DNA of 64,000 nucleotides from an uncultured Clostridia bacterium (GTDB lineage: Bacteria > Bacillota > Clostridia > Peptostreptococcales > Anaerovoracaceae). Position numbers and translations under genes: made by a program. Below the pieces are notes generated by a model. The model made no database searches. It was not told the DNA's origin and saw only the letters and a list, made by a program, of their open reading frames with translations. The stretch spans positions 22,572-86,571 of the forward strand of contig CAKQQT010000011.1 in the NCBI GenBank assembly GCA_934271235.1. Direction: 5' to 3'. Positions 1-9,529 of the stretch are shown here, piece after piece (within the stretch, counting starts at the first letter, position 1; each line of letters starts with the position of its first letter).

Positions 1-61
1 ATGAAGGGATTCTACCTATACAATAATCTTAACGGTCATCATATTGTTAGGAGGACTTTAC

Positions 62-1663
62 ATGGCAACCACCTTAGCGCAACTCCTTGCGGATGCGCAG
101 AAAAGAAAATTTACACAGCTGGTATCTTTTATCCAGGACATTGATGATAAACTCACACTGAAACAGATTGATGCGGTGATTATCCTAGATTCAGCAGAAC
201 AACCGCCTGCCAAAGACAACACATTGTATTTCAAAGAGGGAAACTGCATCGATTACGAAACAGACGGCAATCTTGTGATATTCGAAGACGCGCAGAAAAT
301 GTTTACGCTGTCCTACTACTTTTCCTTGCTCTTGCGCGATCACGAAAAAGATTGGTACGAAAAAATCATCGATACTTTCCTGCGCTTCGGCAATATTACA
401 TTAAAAGATCCGAATATCATGCACATGATCACCTGCTTCAATGATATTATGAAAAATCCGGTCATTGTTTACGACGAATTCTGGAATATCACAGTCAGCA
501 CGGATACCTATCTGGATCTCTATGCCCGGCATGAGGACACACTCCAAAAACTTTATATCAAAAATACGTATTATTATAAGCAGATGGTCACCTTTTTGAA
601 GGAGACCGCGCCTGTAAAGGAATGTACGCGTTTACTGTTTCCTGTTACTTTCGAGGATAATATTCCCAAAGGTTATTTGGCCATCTTTGACGTAGAAACA
701 CCATATGAAGAAATGGATCTCATGCTGCTGGAGATCTTTTCGAATTCTGTTCTCGTAGAAATGAAGCGTTTACTCTCCATGCAAAGTATCGAGACCAAGT
801 TTATCAGCGACTTTCTCTATGACGTAATCTATCGTAAAACTGATAAAATTGCCGAGATTACACGAAAAGCAAGCCTTTTGAATATCGAAAAAAACGCGGA
901 CTACTGCATCATCGCAATCAATCCGTTAGGCCAGATTGCAAATTTTCGGCTCGACACCAATGGATATATTTCACAGCACGAGTTTATGTATGACCGCATT
1001 ATGAACAATATCAAGAATTACCACACGAAGACATTCCCTCAGGATATTGTTTCAAAGTTCGACAATGCAACATACATTCTGCACAAAATATCCTGGGCGC
1101 CGGACCGACCGCATGACGAAAAGTCCGCTCTGTATGATATGAAAGAGTTTTGTTACAAGCTCAATAATATCTTAGGCGAACTTTTCGACGGAATGAACTT
1201 CCAGATCGGGATCGGTGGCATCGTAAACGGTCTGATCAATATATCCGGCAGTTTCCAGCAAGCTTGGGCAGCGATTTCATACGGTGAGATTCTTTACGGC
1301 AAAAAACAGGGTTTCATTATCTCTTATCAAGATAACAGTTTTTTAAAGCTGTTCGGCCGTTTACAAGAAACCGAAGCTTTGGGTGAGATCATTCCCGAAA
1401 ATTTGATCCGCCTTTATCAATACGACGAAAAAAACGGGCAACAGCTGTATGAAACGCTCAAAATGTACCTGGATTGCAACTGCAACGCAAGAAAAGCTGC
1501 AGATAGACTTTATATTCACTATAAAACGATCCTGCACCGTCTCGATAAAATCAAAAACAATTTCGGGATTGATATTGAAAACTCCAATTCCCGCCTCTAC
1601 ATCGAATTGGGGATCCAGCTTTTAGATCTTAAAAAAAATTCAAAGATCTTGAACCTTGACTGA
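62..1663 (+). CDS. PucR-family transcriptional regulator of the ureide locus
   Basis: The 533-residue protein ends in a PucR-type helix-turn-helix (about residues 470-525, with NARKAADRLYIHYKTILHRL), the usual DNA-binding module of purine-catabolism activators. The long N-terminal part looks like a sensor region but I recognise no defined domain in it. The start is ATG 62, six to seven bases after AGGAGG at 49-54; an upstream TTG at 44 lies in front of that site and is rejected. It sits beside allantoin genes on the opposite strand, so it probably responds to a ureide or purine intermediate. The family is secure; the ligand and targets are inferred from context. Confidence 0.85.
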   Translation: MATTLAQLLADAQKRKFTQLVSFIQDIDDKLTLKQIDAVIILDSAEQPPAKDNTLYFKEGNCIDYETDGNLVIFEDAQKMFTLSYYFSLLLRDHEKDWYEKIIDTFLRFGNITLKDPNIMHMITCFNDIMKNPVIVYDEFWNITVSTDTYLDLYARHEDTLQKLYIKNTYYYKQMVTFLKETAPVKECTRLLFPVTFEDNIPKGYLAIFDVETPYEEMDLMLLEIFSNSVLVEMKRLLSMQSIETKFISDFLYDVIYRKTDKIAEITRKASLLNIEKNADYCIIAINPLGQIANFRLDTNGYISQHEFMYDRIMNNIKNYHTKTFPQDIVSKFDNATYILHKISWAPDRPHDEKSALYDMKEFCYKLNNILGELFDGMNFQIGIGGIVNGLINISGSFQQAWAAISYGEILYGKKQGFIISYQDNSFLKLFGRLQETEALGEIIPENLIRLYQYDEKNGQQLYETLKMYLDCNCNARKAADRLYIHYKTILHRLDKIKNNFGIDIENSNSRLYIELGIQLLDLKKNSKILNLD

Positions 1664-1676
1664 AGTTGATACAGCA

Positions 1677-1730
1677 AAAGCCCCGCAAAAGGTGCAAACG
1701 TGAAACGTGAAAAATATCCTGCGGGGCTTT
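1677..1730. terminator. Bidirectional terminator between pucR-like gene and arcC
   Basis: An 11-bp stem (AAAGCCCCGCA pairing with TGCGGGGCTTT) closes a long loop between two convergent genes. The A/T ends on both sides let it serve either strand. The loop carries a short direct repeat of ACGTGAA. Confidence 0.7.
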
Positions 1731-1762
1731 ACTTGTATGTTGTATATTGTTAGGCAAACAAT

Positions 1763-2707
1763 TTATGCGAATGTGACCACTGTGCCGGTCTTGCCCTCCA
1801 GTGCATCAATTGCCTTGTCGAGAGACGTGATGATCGCTTTCTTGTCCGGATTTGCTCTGACGAACTTCATCGCAGCCTGTACCTTCGGCAGCATAGAGCC
1901 CGGTGCGAACTGTCCTTCTTCGCAGTATTTCGCTGCGTCTGCCAGAGACATGGCGGACAGGTTCTCCTGATTCGGCTTGTTGAAGTTGATCGCTACCTTC
2001 TCGACCTCGGTCAGGATCATCAGTGCATCAGCATCGACCTGTTCTGCGAGCAGCTCTGCCGCGAAGTCCTTATCGATGACCGCTGCCACGCCTTCCATCG
2101 TACCGTCAGCTTTCTCGATAACCGGAATACCGCCGCCGCCGCATGCGATGACGATCGTAGAATCCCAAAGCTGCTTGATCGCATCGATTTCAACGATCTT
2201 TCTCGGCAGCGGAGAAGCAACAACGCGTCTCCAGCCTCTGCCGGCATCTTCCTTCATGGTATAGCCCTTCGTGCTTTCCAGCTCCTTCGCCTCCGCCTCG
2301 CTGTAGAACGGACCGATCGGCTTGGTCGGATTCTCGAACGCCGGGTCAGCCTTCTCAACGACCATCTGTGTCGCCAGTGTCACGACCGGAATGTTCTTGT
2401 TGCGGATATTCAGTGCATATTTCAAGGACTGCTGCAGATGATATCCGATATATCCCTGTGACATCGCGCCGCAAACGTCGAACGGCATTGCCGGTGTGAC
2501 GTCCTTTGCAGTCTCAGAGGCGAGCAGGATTCTGCCGACCTGCGGTCCGTTGCCGTGTACTACGGCGATCTCATAGCCTCTCTGGCTGATCTCTGCGATG
2601 CGTTCACAAGTCTGTTTTACCACTGCCAGCTGCGCTTCTGCGGTCGGTTCTGCTTTGCCGGACTGCAGGGCGTTGCCGCCGAGCGCGATAATAAGTTTTT
2701 CTTTCAT
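1763..2707 (-). CDS. arcC: Carbamate kinase
   Basis: The 314-residue protein has the amino-acid-kinase start ALGGNAL (residues 8-14), an ACGGGGIPV loop and the length typical of carbamate kinases. It converts carbamoyl phosphate and ADP to ATP, CO2 and ammonia in the cytoplasm. It is the last gene of the minus-strand run allE-allD-allFG-permease-transcarbamylase-arcC, with no arginine deiminase nearby. Its carbamoyl phosphate therefore most likely comes from ureide breakdown (the role called AllK in E. coli) and not from arginine. This would be the energy-conserving step of allantoin fermentation. Confidence 0.93.
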   Translation of the reverse strand: MKEKLIIALGGNALQSGKAEPTAEAQLAVVKQTCERIAEISQRGYEIAVVHGNGPQVGRILLASETAKDVTPAMPFDVCGAMSQGYIGYHLQQSLKYALNIRNKNIPVVTLATQMVVEKADPAFENPTKPIGPFYSEAEAKELESTKGYTMKEDAGRGWRRVVASPLPRKIVEIDAIKQLWDSTIVIACGGGGIPVIEKADGTMEGVAAVIDKDFAAELLAEQVDADALMILTEVEKVAINFNKPNQENLSAMSLADAAKYCEEGQFAPGSMLPKVQAAMKFVRANPDKKAIITSLDKAIDALEGKTGTVVTFA

Positions 2708-2732
2708 CTATTATTCTCCTTTTATTGTAAAA

Positions 2733-3743
2733 TCAGCAGCCTACCATTGCGGCGATCAAGGCCATTCTCAGCGGTACGCTGAAGCCGATCTGTTTGAAGT
2801 ACAGTTCATGTTCAGTCTTATCGATGTTGAAGTCGAATTCTCCGGCGAAACGCGGCAGGGAATGCATGATGCCGATCGTTCTGCCATACTTTTCTTTTGC
2901 TTCCTGCAGCGTTTCCAGCTTGATATAATAGTTCTTTGCTTTTTTCATGAAGGTTTCTCTTGCATCCTGTCCCTTCGGCACACTGCAGCCAGGCAGATAA
3001 ACCAGATCACAGGACTGAATCAGTTCTTCCTGCTCTTTTTCGGAGAGGTCAAAATGCTCTGTGTATTTACATCCGGTAGAGTCGAGCTTTTCACGAATGG
3101 TTTCCGGTGTTCTCAGTTCGCTCGGACCGGAATATATGATCTCAGCGCCCATACGAGCAAGGCCCATCGCGAAGGATTGTCCACTTCTTGCGCGAGTCAA
3201 ATCTGGTGAGGTGACAAGCACTTTGATGCCATCCAGCGTGCCTAATGCGCGATATGCTGTATACATGTCTAATAAGCCCTGTGTCGGATGCGTTATATTG
3301 CCGTAGCCGCAGCTGATGACCGGCACGGTCGCGGACTGAATGTCATCGAAGATTGTCGTATCGTTGAAATGTCTGAGGCCGATAATATCCGCATACTCGG
3401 ACACAACGCGCAGGGTATCGCTGAGAGACTCGTCTTTTGCTGCGGAAGAATTGGAAAGCGGATTGGATTCACTGATCACGGTTCCGCCTAAACGCAGCAT
3501 CGCAGTCTCGGTACTGAAGCGGGTACGAGTGGAAGGCTGGAAGAACATCGTGCAGAGTACTTTGCCCTTCATCAGTTCTAAGCCGGATTTGCTGTAGGGT
3601 TCGATCATTTCGGCTGCTTTGAATAAGTTCAGCAGCTGTTCCTTTGTGAGATCGGTCAGGAAATTCAGGTTTTTTCCTCTTAAGCCGGTAGCCTCTAACA
3701 TATCGGTCAGTCTAATCGTTTTAAAATCTTTCGTAATTGCCAT
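2733..3743 (-). CDS. Aspartate/ornithine carbamoyltransferase-family enzyme, probable catabolic transcarbamylase
   Basis: The 336-residue protein has the carbamoyl-phosphate site of the family: STRTR (71-75), a loop with S100/K103 matching Ser80/Lys84 of aspartate transcarbamylase, HPTQ (152-155) and HSLPR (294-298). Overall it resembles PyrB more than ArgF or E. coli YgeW. Where PyrB binds aspartate through an R-x-Q motif, this protein reads LPGCSVP (about 250-256), so the second substrate is probably not aspartate. The start is ATG 3743 behind AAAGGAGGA; a longer reading lacks a ribosome site. It lies 25 bp upstream of arcC. A ureide-pathway transcarbamylase (oxalurate or ureidoglycine) is my inference. 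Confidence 0.75.
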   Translation of the reverse strand: MAITKDFKTIRLTDMLEATGLRGKNLNFLTDLTKEQLLNLFKAAEMIEPYSKSGLELMKGKVLCTMFFQPSTRTRFSTETAMLRLGGTVISESNPLSNSSAAKDESLSDTLRVVSEYADIIGLRHFNDTTIFDDIQSATVPVISCGYGNITHPTQGLLDMYTAYRALGTLDGIKVLVTSPDLTRARSGQSFAMGLARMGAEIIYSGPSELRTPETIREKLDSTGCKYTEHFDLSEKEQEELIQSCDLVYLPGCSVPKGQDARETFMKKAKNYYIKLETLQEAKEKYGRTIGIMHSLPRFAGEFDFNIDKTEHELYFKQIGFSVPLRMALIAAMVGC

Positions 3744-3794
3744 GTTGTCCTCCTTTAAGTAAGCATGCACATTGTGCATCAATTTGATATTTGT

Positions 3795-5402
3795 TTATAT
3801 ACATAAGATTCCATATAATATGAAACCAATAAGTAAAGCTGCTGGGATTGCGATCAGGAAAACTTCGCGCAGAACTTTTCCTTCGCTTCCCAGGAGGTCC
3901 GCCGTCGTTGTCCCTAAGAGTATTTTGCTTGGGCTGATAATGCTACCAATTGCACCACCGGCTGTCTGGGCCCCTAACATCGCCGGAGCCGAGATATGCA
4001 GGATTTTGGCAGTCGCAACTTGGAAACCGCCGAACAGGATGTTAGAGCTCATGTTACTCCCTGTCATAAAGGAACCCAGCATACCCACGAATGGCGTTAG
4101 AAGCACATAGATCGTTCCCAGCACCTGCGTGATGCCATTCGCCAGAATGATAGTCTGTCCTGTTCCATCCATGATCTTCGACATCACGACCAGACAGATT
4201 AGCGCGATGCCTGACGGCAAGGTCATCGCTGCAGATTTTTTAAAAATGCTGCGGATCTGCTCTGTTCTCATCCAGCCTTTGCGGCTGTAATACCAGATGC
4301 CGATCACCGCTGACAAAAGCAAGTAGAAACTTGCGTGTGTAAACGGCGTAAACGGAGAAAATTTTTCAACGCTTTCGTTCACAAAAGCATATCCCGTAAC
4401 GGTCTGTGGAAACGAAAAGCTGAAAGATACCTTTTCCAAAGCCATCTTGAGCGGTGTGATCAAAAGCGCAGCCAGCGTCAAAACAGATAATACGATGTAC
4501 GGTACGAATGCCTGCAGCAGCGCTCTGACTGCATGGGGATCCGCCTCATCGGTATCTTCCACGGGCTGCATGATTGTACTGCGCGCGCAGCTCCAATTCT
4601 CACGATAGCAGCGGCTCCTTCCCAGTAGCAAAACTGCCGCGAAGGCGATACAAGAGGGAATGAAACACGCTAATGTCGTATTGACCTGGCTCAGCAATAT
4701 TTCTCCGCCGCCCTGGATTACCGCAATGACAAGCACTGCGGGCATTCCCTTTTTTACGGCTTGCATTTTACCGTAAAGATAGCACATTACAAATCCTGTA
4801 AACAGATTCCATACCGCAATGAACAGAGAAGCCCAAAGCGCCGTTTGCAAGTATGCGCTGCTCCCGCTTTCCAAGTCGGAAACCATAGCCAGCGCGTCCC
4901 AGGCTGCGCCTAATGTGCCGAACGTATTCCCCCAGGACTGTCCCAATAAGGAGATGATGACGGCCCACAAGGGCTGTACGCCGATGCCGATCAGCAGGGG
5001 TGCACCAACAGCTACGGGAACGCCGAATCCGGTGATGCCCTGCAAAAAGCTTTCAAAGACCCATCCGATTGCCAAAAGCTGCAAAAGCTGATTCGGAAGC
5101 AGCTGCCGAAGCCCTTTGCGGATCGCCGCAAAGGCATTCGCTTCGTTTCCGACCTGATACAAAAGGATCGCAGTCCATACAATCAGCAGAATGGTGAATG
5201 CGTTCCACAGACCTTTGCCGCCCTCCGAAAGGAGTAGTGCTGCATCAGCCTTATATACCAGAACGCCGGTCGCGAGTGTGACCGCCAAAGTGATCGGGGC
5301 CGCTTTCGTCGCGCTTACTTGAAACTTTACCAGCAGTAAGATCAATAATGCGATCGGCAGTGCTGCCATGCTCCACATAAAGAAATTGGTAGGAATATTC
5401 AT
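3795..5402 (-). CDS. LctP-family (L-lactate permease-like) carboxylate transporter
   Basis: This 535-residue, strongly hydrophobic protein with about a dozen membrane spans has the LctP-family core, including FLQGITGFGVPVAVGAPLL and GQSWGNTFGTLGAAWDAL. Known members move lactate or glycolate by proton symport. It lies 9 bp downstream of the allFG fusion and 51 bp before the transcarbamylase, inside the ureide operon. The pathway is expected to yield oxamate, a lactate/pyruvate-like acid, so this carrier may export oxamate or exchange it; that substrate is inferred. Confidence 0.82.
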   Translation of the reverse strand: MNIPTNFFMWSMAALPIALLILLLVKFQVSATKAAPITLAVTLATGVLVYKADAALLLSEGGKGLWNAFTILLIVWTAILLYQVGNEANAFAAIRKGLRQLLPNQLLQLLAIGWVFESFLQGITGFGVPVAVGAPLLIGIGVQPLWAVIISLLGQSWGNTFGTLGAAWDALAMVSDLESGSSAYLQTALWASLFIAVWNLFTGFVMCYLYGKMQAVKKGMPAVLVIAVIQGGGEILLSQVNTTLACFIPSCIAFAAVLLLGRSRCYRENWSCARSTIMQPVEDTDEADPHAVRALLQAFVPYIVLSVLTLAALLITPLKMALEKVSFSFSFPQTVTGYAFVNESVEKFSPFTPFTHASFYLLLSAVIGIWYYSRKGWMRTEQIRSIFKKSAAMTLPSGIALICLVVMSKIMDGTGQTIILANGITQVLGTIYVLLTPFVGMLGSFMTGSNMSSNILFGGFQVATAKILHISAPAMLGAQTAGGAIGSIISPSKILLGTTTADLLGSEGKVLREVFLIAIPAALLIGFILYGILCI

Positions 5403-5411
5403 GATCGCCTC

Positions 5412-8400
5412 CTATTCCTGAAGCGCGAAGCCCAATTTCTCGGCATATGCAAGTACAGCTTTTTCGAAGCATGTGATCGGCGGATGCACCGTGCCTGCTC
5501 CGATTTGTCCGTAACCGGCTATTTTGTGAGCAATACCTGTGTTGATCACCGGTGTGATTCCTTTTTCGACGACTAGGCAGGCATCGATACCCAGACAGGT
5601 CCCTTTGAAATCCCAGGTCGGGATCACGTAATTCGGGTTATGATCCAGGCAAATCTCTTCCATTTCATTACTGGTTCTTAATGCGTCGCCATAGCCGCCG
5701 GCGCCTACAAACCGTGTGACTGCAGGTGCGGCGATCATCGCCATCCCACCGACGCCCACTGTTTCCGTGATCGCGCTGTCGCCCATGTCCGGGCAGGCAT
5801 CGTCACTGTCATAACCGGTAAAATACAAGCCTTGCGGCGTATTGACCGGCCCTGTGAACCACTGATCTCCCATACCCGCAATACGAATACCGAATTCATA
5901 ACCGTTGCGGCACATGGCTGTAACGACTGTTCCATCCGGTACGGTTCTGGCGCTGTCCATGATGGCCTTACCGGTCGCCATCATGATGTTGAGGAAGAAT
6001 TGGTCAGTATCCGCTAGGAATTTGATCACTTCATATTTATCTTTTTCTCTCAAGTCCATCGCTGTGATCATCGGCACGACTTCCTTCATGAAAACAAGGG
6101 ATGCCGCGATATTTCTCTGATGGAATTCATCTCCCATCGCGATCGCTTTTGCGATCAAAGGATTGATTGCAATGCCTGTTTTCTTCGCACGAAGAACCGC
6201 GCCAAAGACCGGTCCCAGAACCTCTCGCATCCAGCGCAGGCGTTCAATGACTTCTTGGGAATATGCGCCGAAGCGGAGTACTTTGCCGATACCTTCGTTC
6301 ATCGTGCAGTATGCGCGATTTCCGTCGGTTTGATTTTCGACCACGAGCACAGGCATCGTCGGTGAGGTAATGCCGCCCATCGGTCCCACGGCGTGGACAT
6401 GATGGCAAGGAATGAAACGAATTTCTCCTTTTTCTATCATGGTTCTGGCCTCGGCCTCGGTATCCGCCCATTCTTCAAACAGAATGGCACCGATGCAGGA
6501 GCCTTTCATCGGATCTGGCATATGCTCGTAAGTGATTGGCGGTCCTGCATGCAGGAGAACCTTACCGTCTGCCATTTCCGGGATGACTTCTTTCGCCGGA
6601 ACTGTATCCACAAGTACCGGCTGCGCGGCCACGATCTGCGCAATCACCTCCTGGTTTCCTTCGGTGACCTGCTCCTGCCCGCGCAGGAACTGCAGGGCCT
6701 TAATCAACTGCACATTGCCGCTGGCCGGCGGTTTCCAGTCATATTGAACGGTCTGACAGCCGAAATCTTCAGCAACTTCCGCAAAACTTTGCAATCCAAT
6801 ATTGATGATCTTCGGCTTTTGCGACAGTAAAGTCTGTATTGCCGGTGCTATCTGTTTATGTACGCTTTCCGTTTGTGTCTGCTTTTGCTGCACGCATCCG
6901 GCTGCCGGCTCAGTGAAATCATGTCCTATGATTTGCAGCGCAGCGCGGCAGGCCGTTTTGTTATTTTCGCAAACGATCACGCCTGCCTGACGGAGCTTGG
7001 AAACAGCTTCCTCATAACCCTGGAAATCTTTTCGTGTACCGCAGACATTCGCTGCAAAGTAGATCCTGCGTCCTTCCTTTTGGGCCTGATCGCGCAGTTT
7101 TCGAATGGTCGGCAGCAAGGCTCCCGCCATATCGGGATGCGAGCCGTAGCCGAGCATAACGTCAAAGAGAATGACACCTGTGGTCGGATCGTCCATGGCT
7201 TTTTCCATACATTCGATCCGCTTGGCCGGATCGATCATCGGGTGCGGCTTGCCTTTCGTATAAGCATCGTCTCCCAGGTCGATCACGACATTGCCGCCAA
7301 GCTGCAGCATGTAGCCCTCCACATCTTCCGGAGGCAGATCAATGTCCAGTGCATCCTTAATCAGCATCGCAGCTTCGTTTGCGAGCGTACCGCCGGAATA
7401 GTAGGCCTTAATGCTCTTTTTCTCTTCCGGTTTGAATCGTTCCAAGCTCTCCAGCATTTTTCGTTCTTCCGGACTTTCATAACTTTTTTGGACAGCCTCG
7501 TTCCGCAGCAGACCCACTGCGACGTGCGCCGCTTCGTTCAAGGTGTAAGCCTGATAAAAGTTCTTGTCTTGGCAAACCGGCTTTTCACCTAAGAACAAGG
7601 CGACGACCGGTTTCCCGCATCGCTGCAGCCGCTCCGAGATCCTTTCGCGGATCTCTTTTGCCGGCGGCTTGGAAACGATCAGCAGGACTTTGGTATTTGG
7701 ATCCTGTTCCATCGCATCGATGAGATCCAGCATGGTGATGCCGCCCACGGTCCGGCTCAGATCTCGTCCGCCGACGCCAATGGCGTTCGTAACACCTTCG
7801 CCCAGCCGGTCAATGACGGTCGTCAATTCCTGAATTCCGGTTCCGGATGCGCCGATAATTGCAATTTGACCCTTTTCCACATAATTCGTAAAGGCGATCG
7901 GTACGCCCTGAATGATACCGGTCCCGCAATCCGGCCCCATGACGAGCAGCCCTTTTGCATGCGCTTTTTGCTTCAGCCTCAGTTCCTCTTCCGGGGATAC
8001 GTTATCACTGAACATAAAAACATGCATCCCCTCATCGAGAGCCCGATCTGCTTCCAGCGCTGCATAAGCGCCCGGAACGGAAATGACTGCAAGGTTTGCG
8101 TCCGGCAGCTGTGCCAGCGCCTTTTCCCAAGAGTTCACATTCTGCAGCACGGTATTTGGTTTTTTGTTTTTTTTCTGCTCGAAAAAGTGTTCAATCTCCG
8201 TCAGGACCTCTGGCACCAGCTCTTCCTTTTCAATATCCATCACGACTGCCATATCGTTTGCCGATGCATGGAGCAGTTCGTCTGTTTCAAGACCGCTTTG
8301 CCTAAAAATGTCCTTGTTCGCAGGGGTAGCCATCATGATGGACACCTTCTTCACACCCTTGATCGCAGAAATTTGATTGGTTAAAAGCATCAACACAACA

Positions 8401-8441
8401 GAATCATGATAGGTTCCTTTTTTAATTACGGTTTTTATCAT
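5412..8441 (-). CDS. allFG: Fused AllF-AllG (FdrA-DUF1116) subunits of oxamate carbamoyltransferase
   Basis: The 1009-residue protein joins two proteins that are separate in E. coli. Residues 1-505 are FdrA/AllF-like, a succinyl-CoA-synthetase-alpha-like fold with GPDCGTG (169-175) and IIGASGTGIQE (195-205). Residues 505-543 form a polar linker. From about 543 (KIINIGLQSFAEVAEDFG) to the end is a DUF1116 (YlbE/AllG) domain. With AllH these proteins are reported to split oxalurate into oxamate and carbamoyl phosphate. The open reading is continuous with no frameshift, so it looks like a true fusion. AllH is encoded separately at 12782-13663. Confidence 0.88.
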   Translation of the reverse strand: MIKTVIKKGTYHDSVVLMLLTNQISAIKGVKKVSIMMATPANKDIFRQSGLETDELLHASANDMAVVMDIEKEELVPEVLTEIEHFFEQKKNKKPNTVLQNVNSWEKALAQLPDANLAVISVPGAYAALEADRALDEGMHVFMFSDNVSPEEELRLKQKAHAKGLLVMGPDCGTGIIQGVPIAFTNYVEKGQIAIIGASGTGIQELTTVIDRLGEGVTNAIGVGGRDLSRTVGGITMLDLIDAMEQDPNTKVLLIVSKPPAKEIRERISERLQRCGKPVVALFLGEKPVCQDKNFYQAYTLNEAAHVAVGLLRNEAVQKSYESPEERKMLESLERFKPEEKKSIKAYYSGGTLANEAAMLIKDALDIDLPPEDVEGYMLQLGGNVVIDLGDDAYTKGKPHPMIDPAKRIECMEKAMDDPTTGVILFDVMLGYGSHPDMAGALLPTIRKLRDQAQKEGRRIYFAANVCGTRKDFQGYEEAVSKLRQAGVIVCENNKTACRAALQIIGHDFTEPAAGCVQQKQTQTESVHKQIAPAIQTLLSQKPKIINIGLQSFAEVAEDFGCQTVQYDWKPPASGNVQLIKALQFLRGQEQVTEGNQEVIAQIVAAQPVLVDTVPAKEVIPEMADGKVLLHAGPPITYEHMPDPMKGSCIGAILFEEWADTEAEARTMIEKGEIRFIPCHHVHAVGPMGGITSPTMPVLVVENQTDGNRAYCTMNEGIGKVLRFGAYSQEVIERLRWMREVLGPVFGAVLRAKKTGIAINPLIAKAIAMGDEFHQRNIAASLVFMKEVVPMITAMDLREKDKYEVIKFLADTDQFFLNIMMATGKAIMDSARTVPDGTVVTAMCRNGYEFGIRIAGMGDQWFTGPVNTPQGLYFTGYDSDDACPDMGDSAITETVGVGGMAMIAAPAVTRFVGAGGYGDALRTSNEMEEICLDHNPNYVIPTWDFKGTCLGIDACLVVEKGITPVINTGIAHKIAGYGQIGAGTVHPPITCFEKAVLAYAEKLGFALQE

Positions 8442-8456
8442 CGTGTCCTGCCCTCC

Positions 8457-9509
8457 CTAGTCTGCAAATCTGTTTTTATGATCATATCGGTTGTAATGGA
8501 TGTCATCGCTGATCAGGTAACGGTAAATGTCATCAACGATCTCGATGCCTTCGTTTGCTTCGGTCTGCTGCCTGCGCAGCGCGGCTCTTTCTCCCGGATA
8601 GTATACTTTGGAGAATCCGACTGCAGGTTCCATGCTGCTCAGTTCATCGCAGACCTGCGACATGACTCTGCAGAATGTTTCTCTGCCGACGAAACGTTCC
8701 GGATCGATTACGATGTGCATTTGTCCGAGATTTCTTCCCTCTGACAGGTCATGATACATGGAGCTCACATGTTTGCCGTACGGAACGCCCAAGAGCACGC
8801 CGGAGAAAACATCTACCATCATCATCAGACCGTATCCCTTGGCACCTGCGATCGGCATCAGTGCATTGACCAGATGCGGGTCGGTAACGGCTCTACCCTT
8901 TTCATCCACAGCCCAGTCCGCCGGGATCTGTTTGTTCTGCGAACGAAGGTCTAAAATCTTGCCCCAGGCCTGCACGGTAGTGGCCATGTCGAAGACAACG
9001 ATGCGCTCATCAGCAGTCGGCGCGGCGAAGGAGATCGGGTTGGTTCCGTAGTATGGTTCTGTGCCGCCGTACGGGACAGCCATCGGGTCGGATTGACAAA
9101 ACGAAATTGCAAGCATTCCTTTTTTTGCTGCCATTTCTGTATAATAACCGATCGATCCGCTGTGGGATATATTGCGGATGCCTACGACCGCAATGCCGTT
9201 CTCAGAAGCCATATCGATTGCTTTTTCCATGGCATCTTTCGCGGCAACATATCCGCAACCGTTGTCGCCTTCAAAAATCGCCGAGCATGGTCCGGTCACC
9301 TTCCATTCAAAATGCGGATGAATGGTCATGCCGCCTTTGGCGATCCGTTCACAGTAGTATTCTACCCGAACTTCACCATGCGAATGGTAGCCTCGTTCAG
9401 AGGACCAGGTCAGAATCTCTGCGGCGGTTTCGGCATGCGCTTCCTGCAGGCCCGCCTGCATGAGCTTTTTTTTCATTAAATTTTTTAATTCGTTTCTTGC
9501 AAGTTTCAT
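8457..9509 (-). CDS. allD: Ureidoglycolate dehydrogenase
   Basis: The 350-residue protein belongs to the Ldh_2 family of malate/lactate/ureidoglycolate dehydrogenases. It has the conserved SHGEVR (42-47), the catalytic-histidine segment ISHSGSIGYY (114-123, His116) and YYGTNPISF in the NAD-binding region. AllD oxidises (S)-ureidoglycolate to oxalurate with NAD+. Placement 15 bp upstream of allFG, whose product consumes oxalurate, and next to allE, whose product makes ureidoglycolate, supports this over malate or sulfolactate dehydrogenase. The start at 9509 is followed at once by MKLARNELKN. Confidence 0.88.
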   Translation of the reverse strand: MKLARNELKNLMKKKLMQAGLQEAHAETAAEILTWSSERGYHSHGEVRVEYYCERIAKGGMTIHPHFEWKVTGPCSAIFEGDNGCGYVAAKDAMEKAIDMASENGIAVVGIRNISHSGSIGYYTEMAAKKGMLAISFCQSDPMAVPYGGTEPYYGTNPISFAAPTADERIVVFDMATTVQAWGKILDLRSQNKQIPADWAVDEKGRAVTDPHLVNALMPIAGAKGYGLMMMVDVFSGVLLGVPYGKHVSSMYHDLSEGRNLGQMHIVIDPERFVGRETFCRVMSQVCDELSSMEPAVGFSKVYYPGERAALRRQQTEANEGIEIVDDIYRYLISDDIHYNRYDHKNRFAD

Positions 9510-9529
9510 GATTCTTCATCCTTCATCCA

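Noticed and set aside
1763..3743. Arginine deiminase pathway reading of arcC plus carbamoyltransferase
   Set aside because: No arginine deiminase or arginine/ornithine antiporter is present, and the transcarbamylase lacks ArgF/ArcB features. The neighbours are ureide genes.
2733..3743. Annotation as pyrB (biosynthetic aspartate transcarbamylase)
   Set aside because: The aspartate-binding R-x-Q motif is replaced, and no pyrI or other pyr genes are adjacent.
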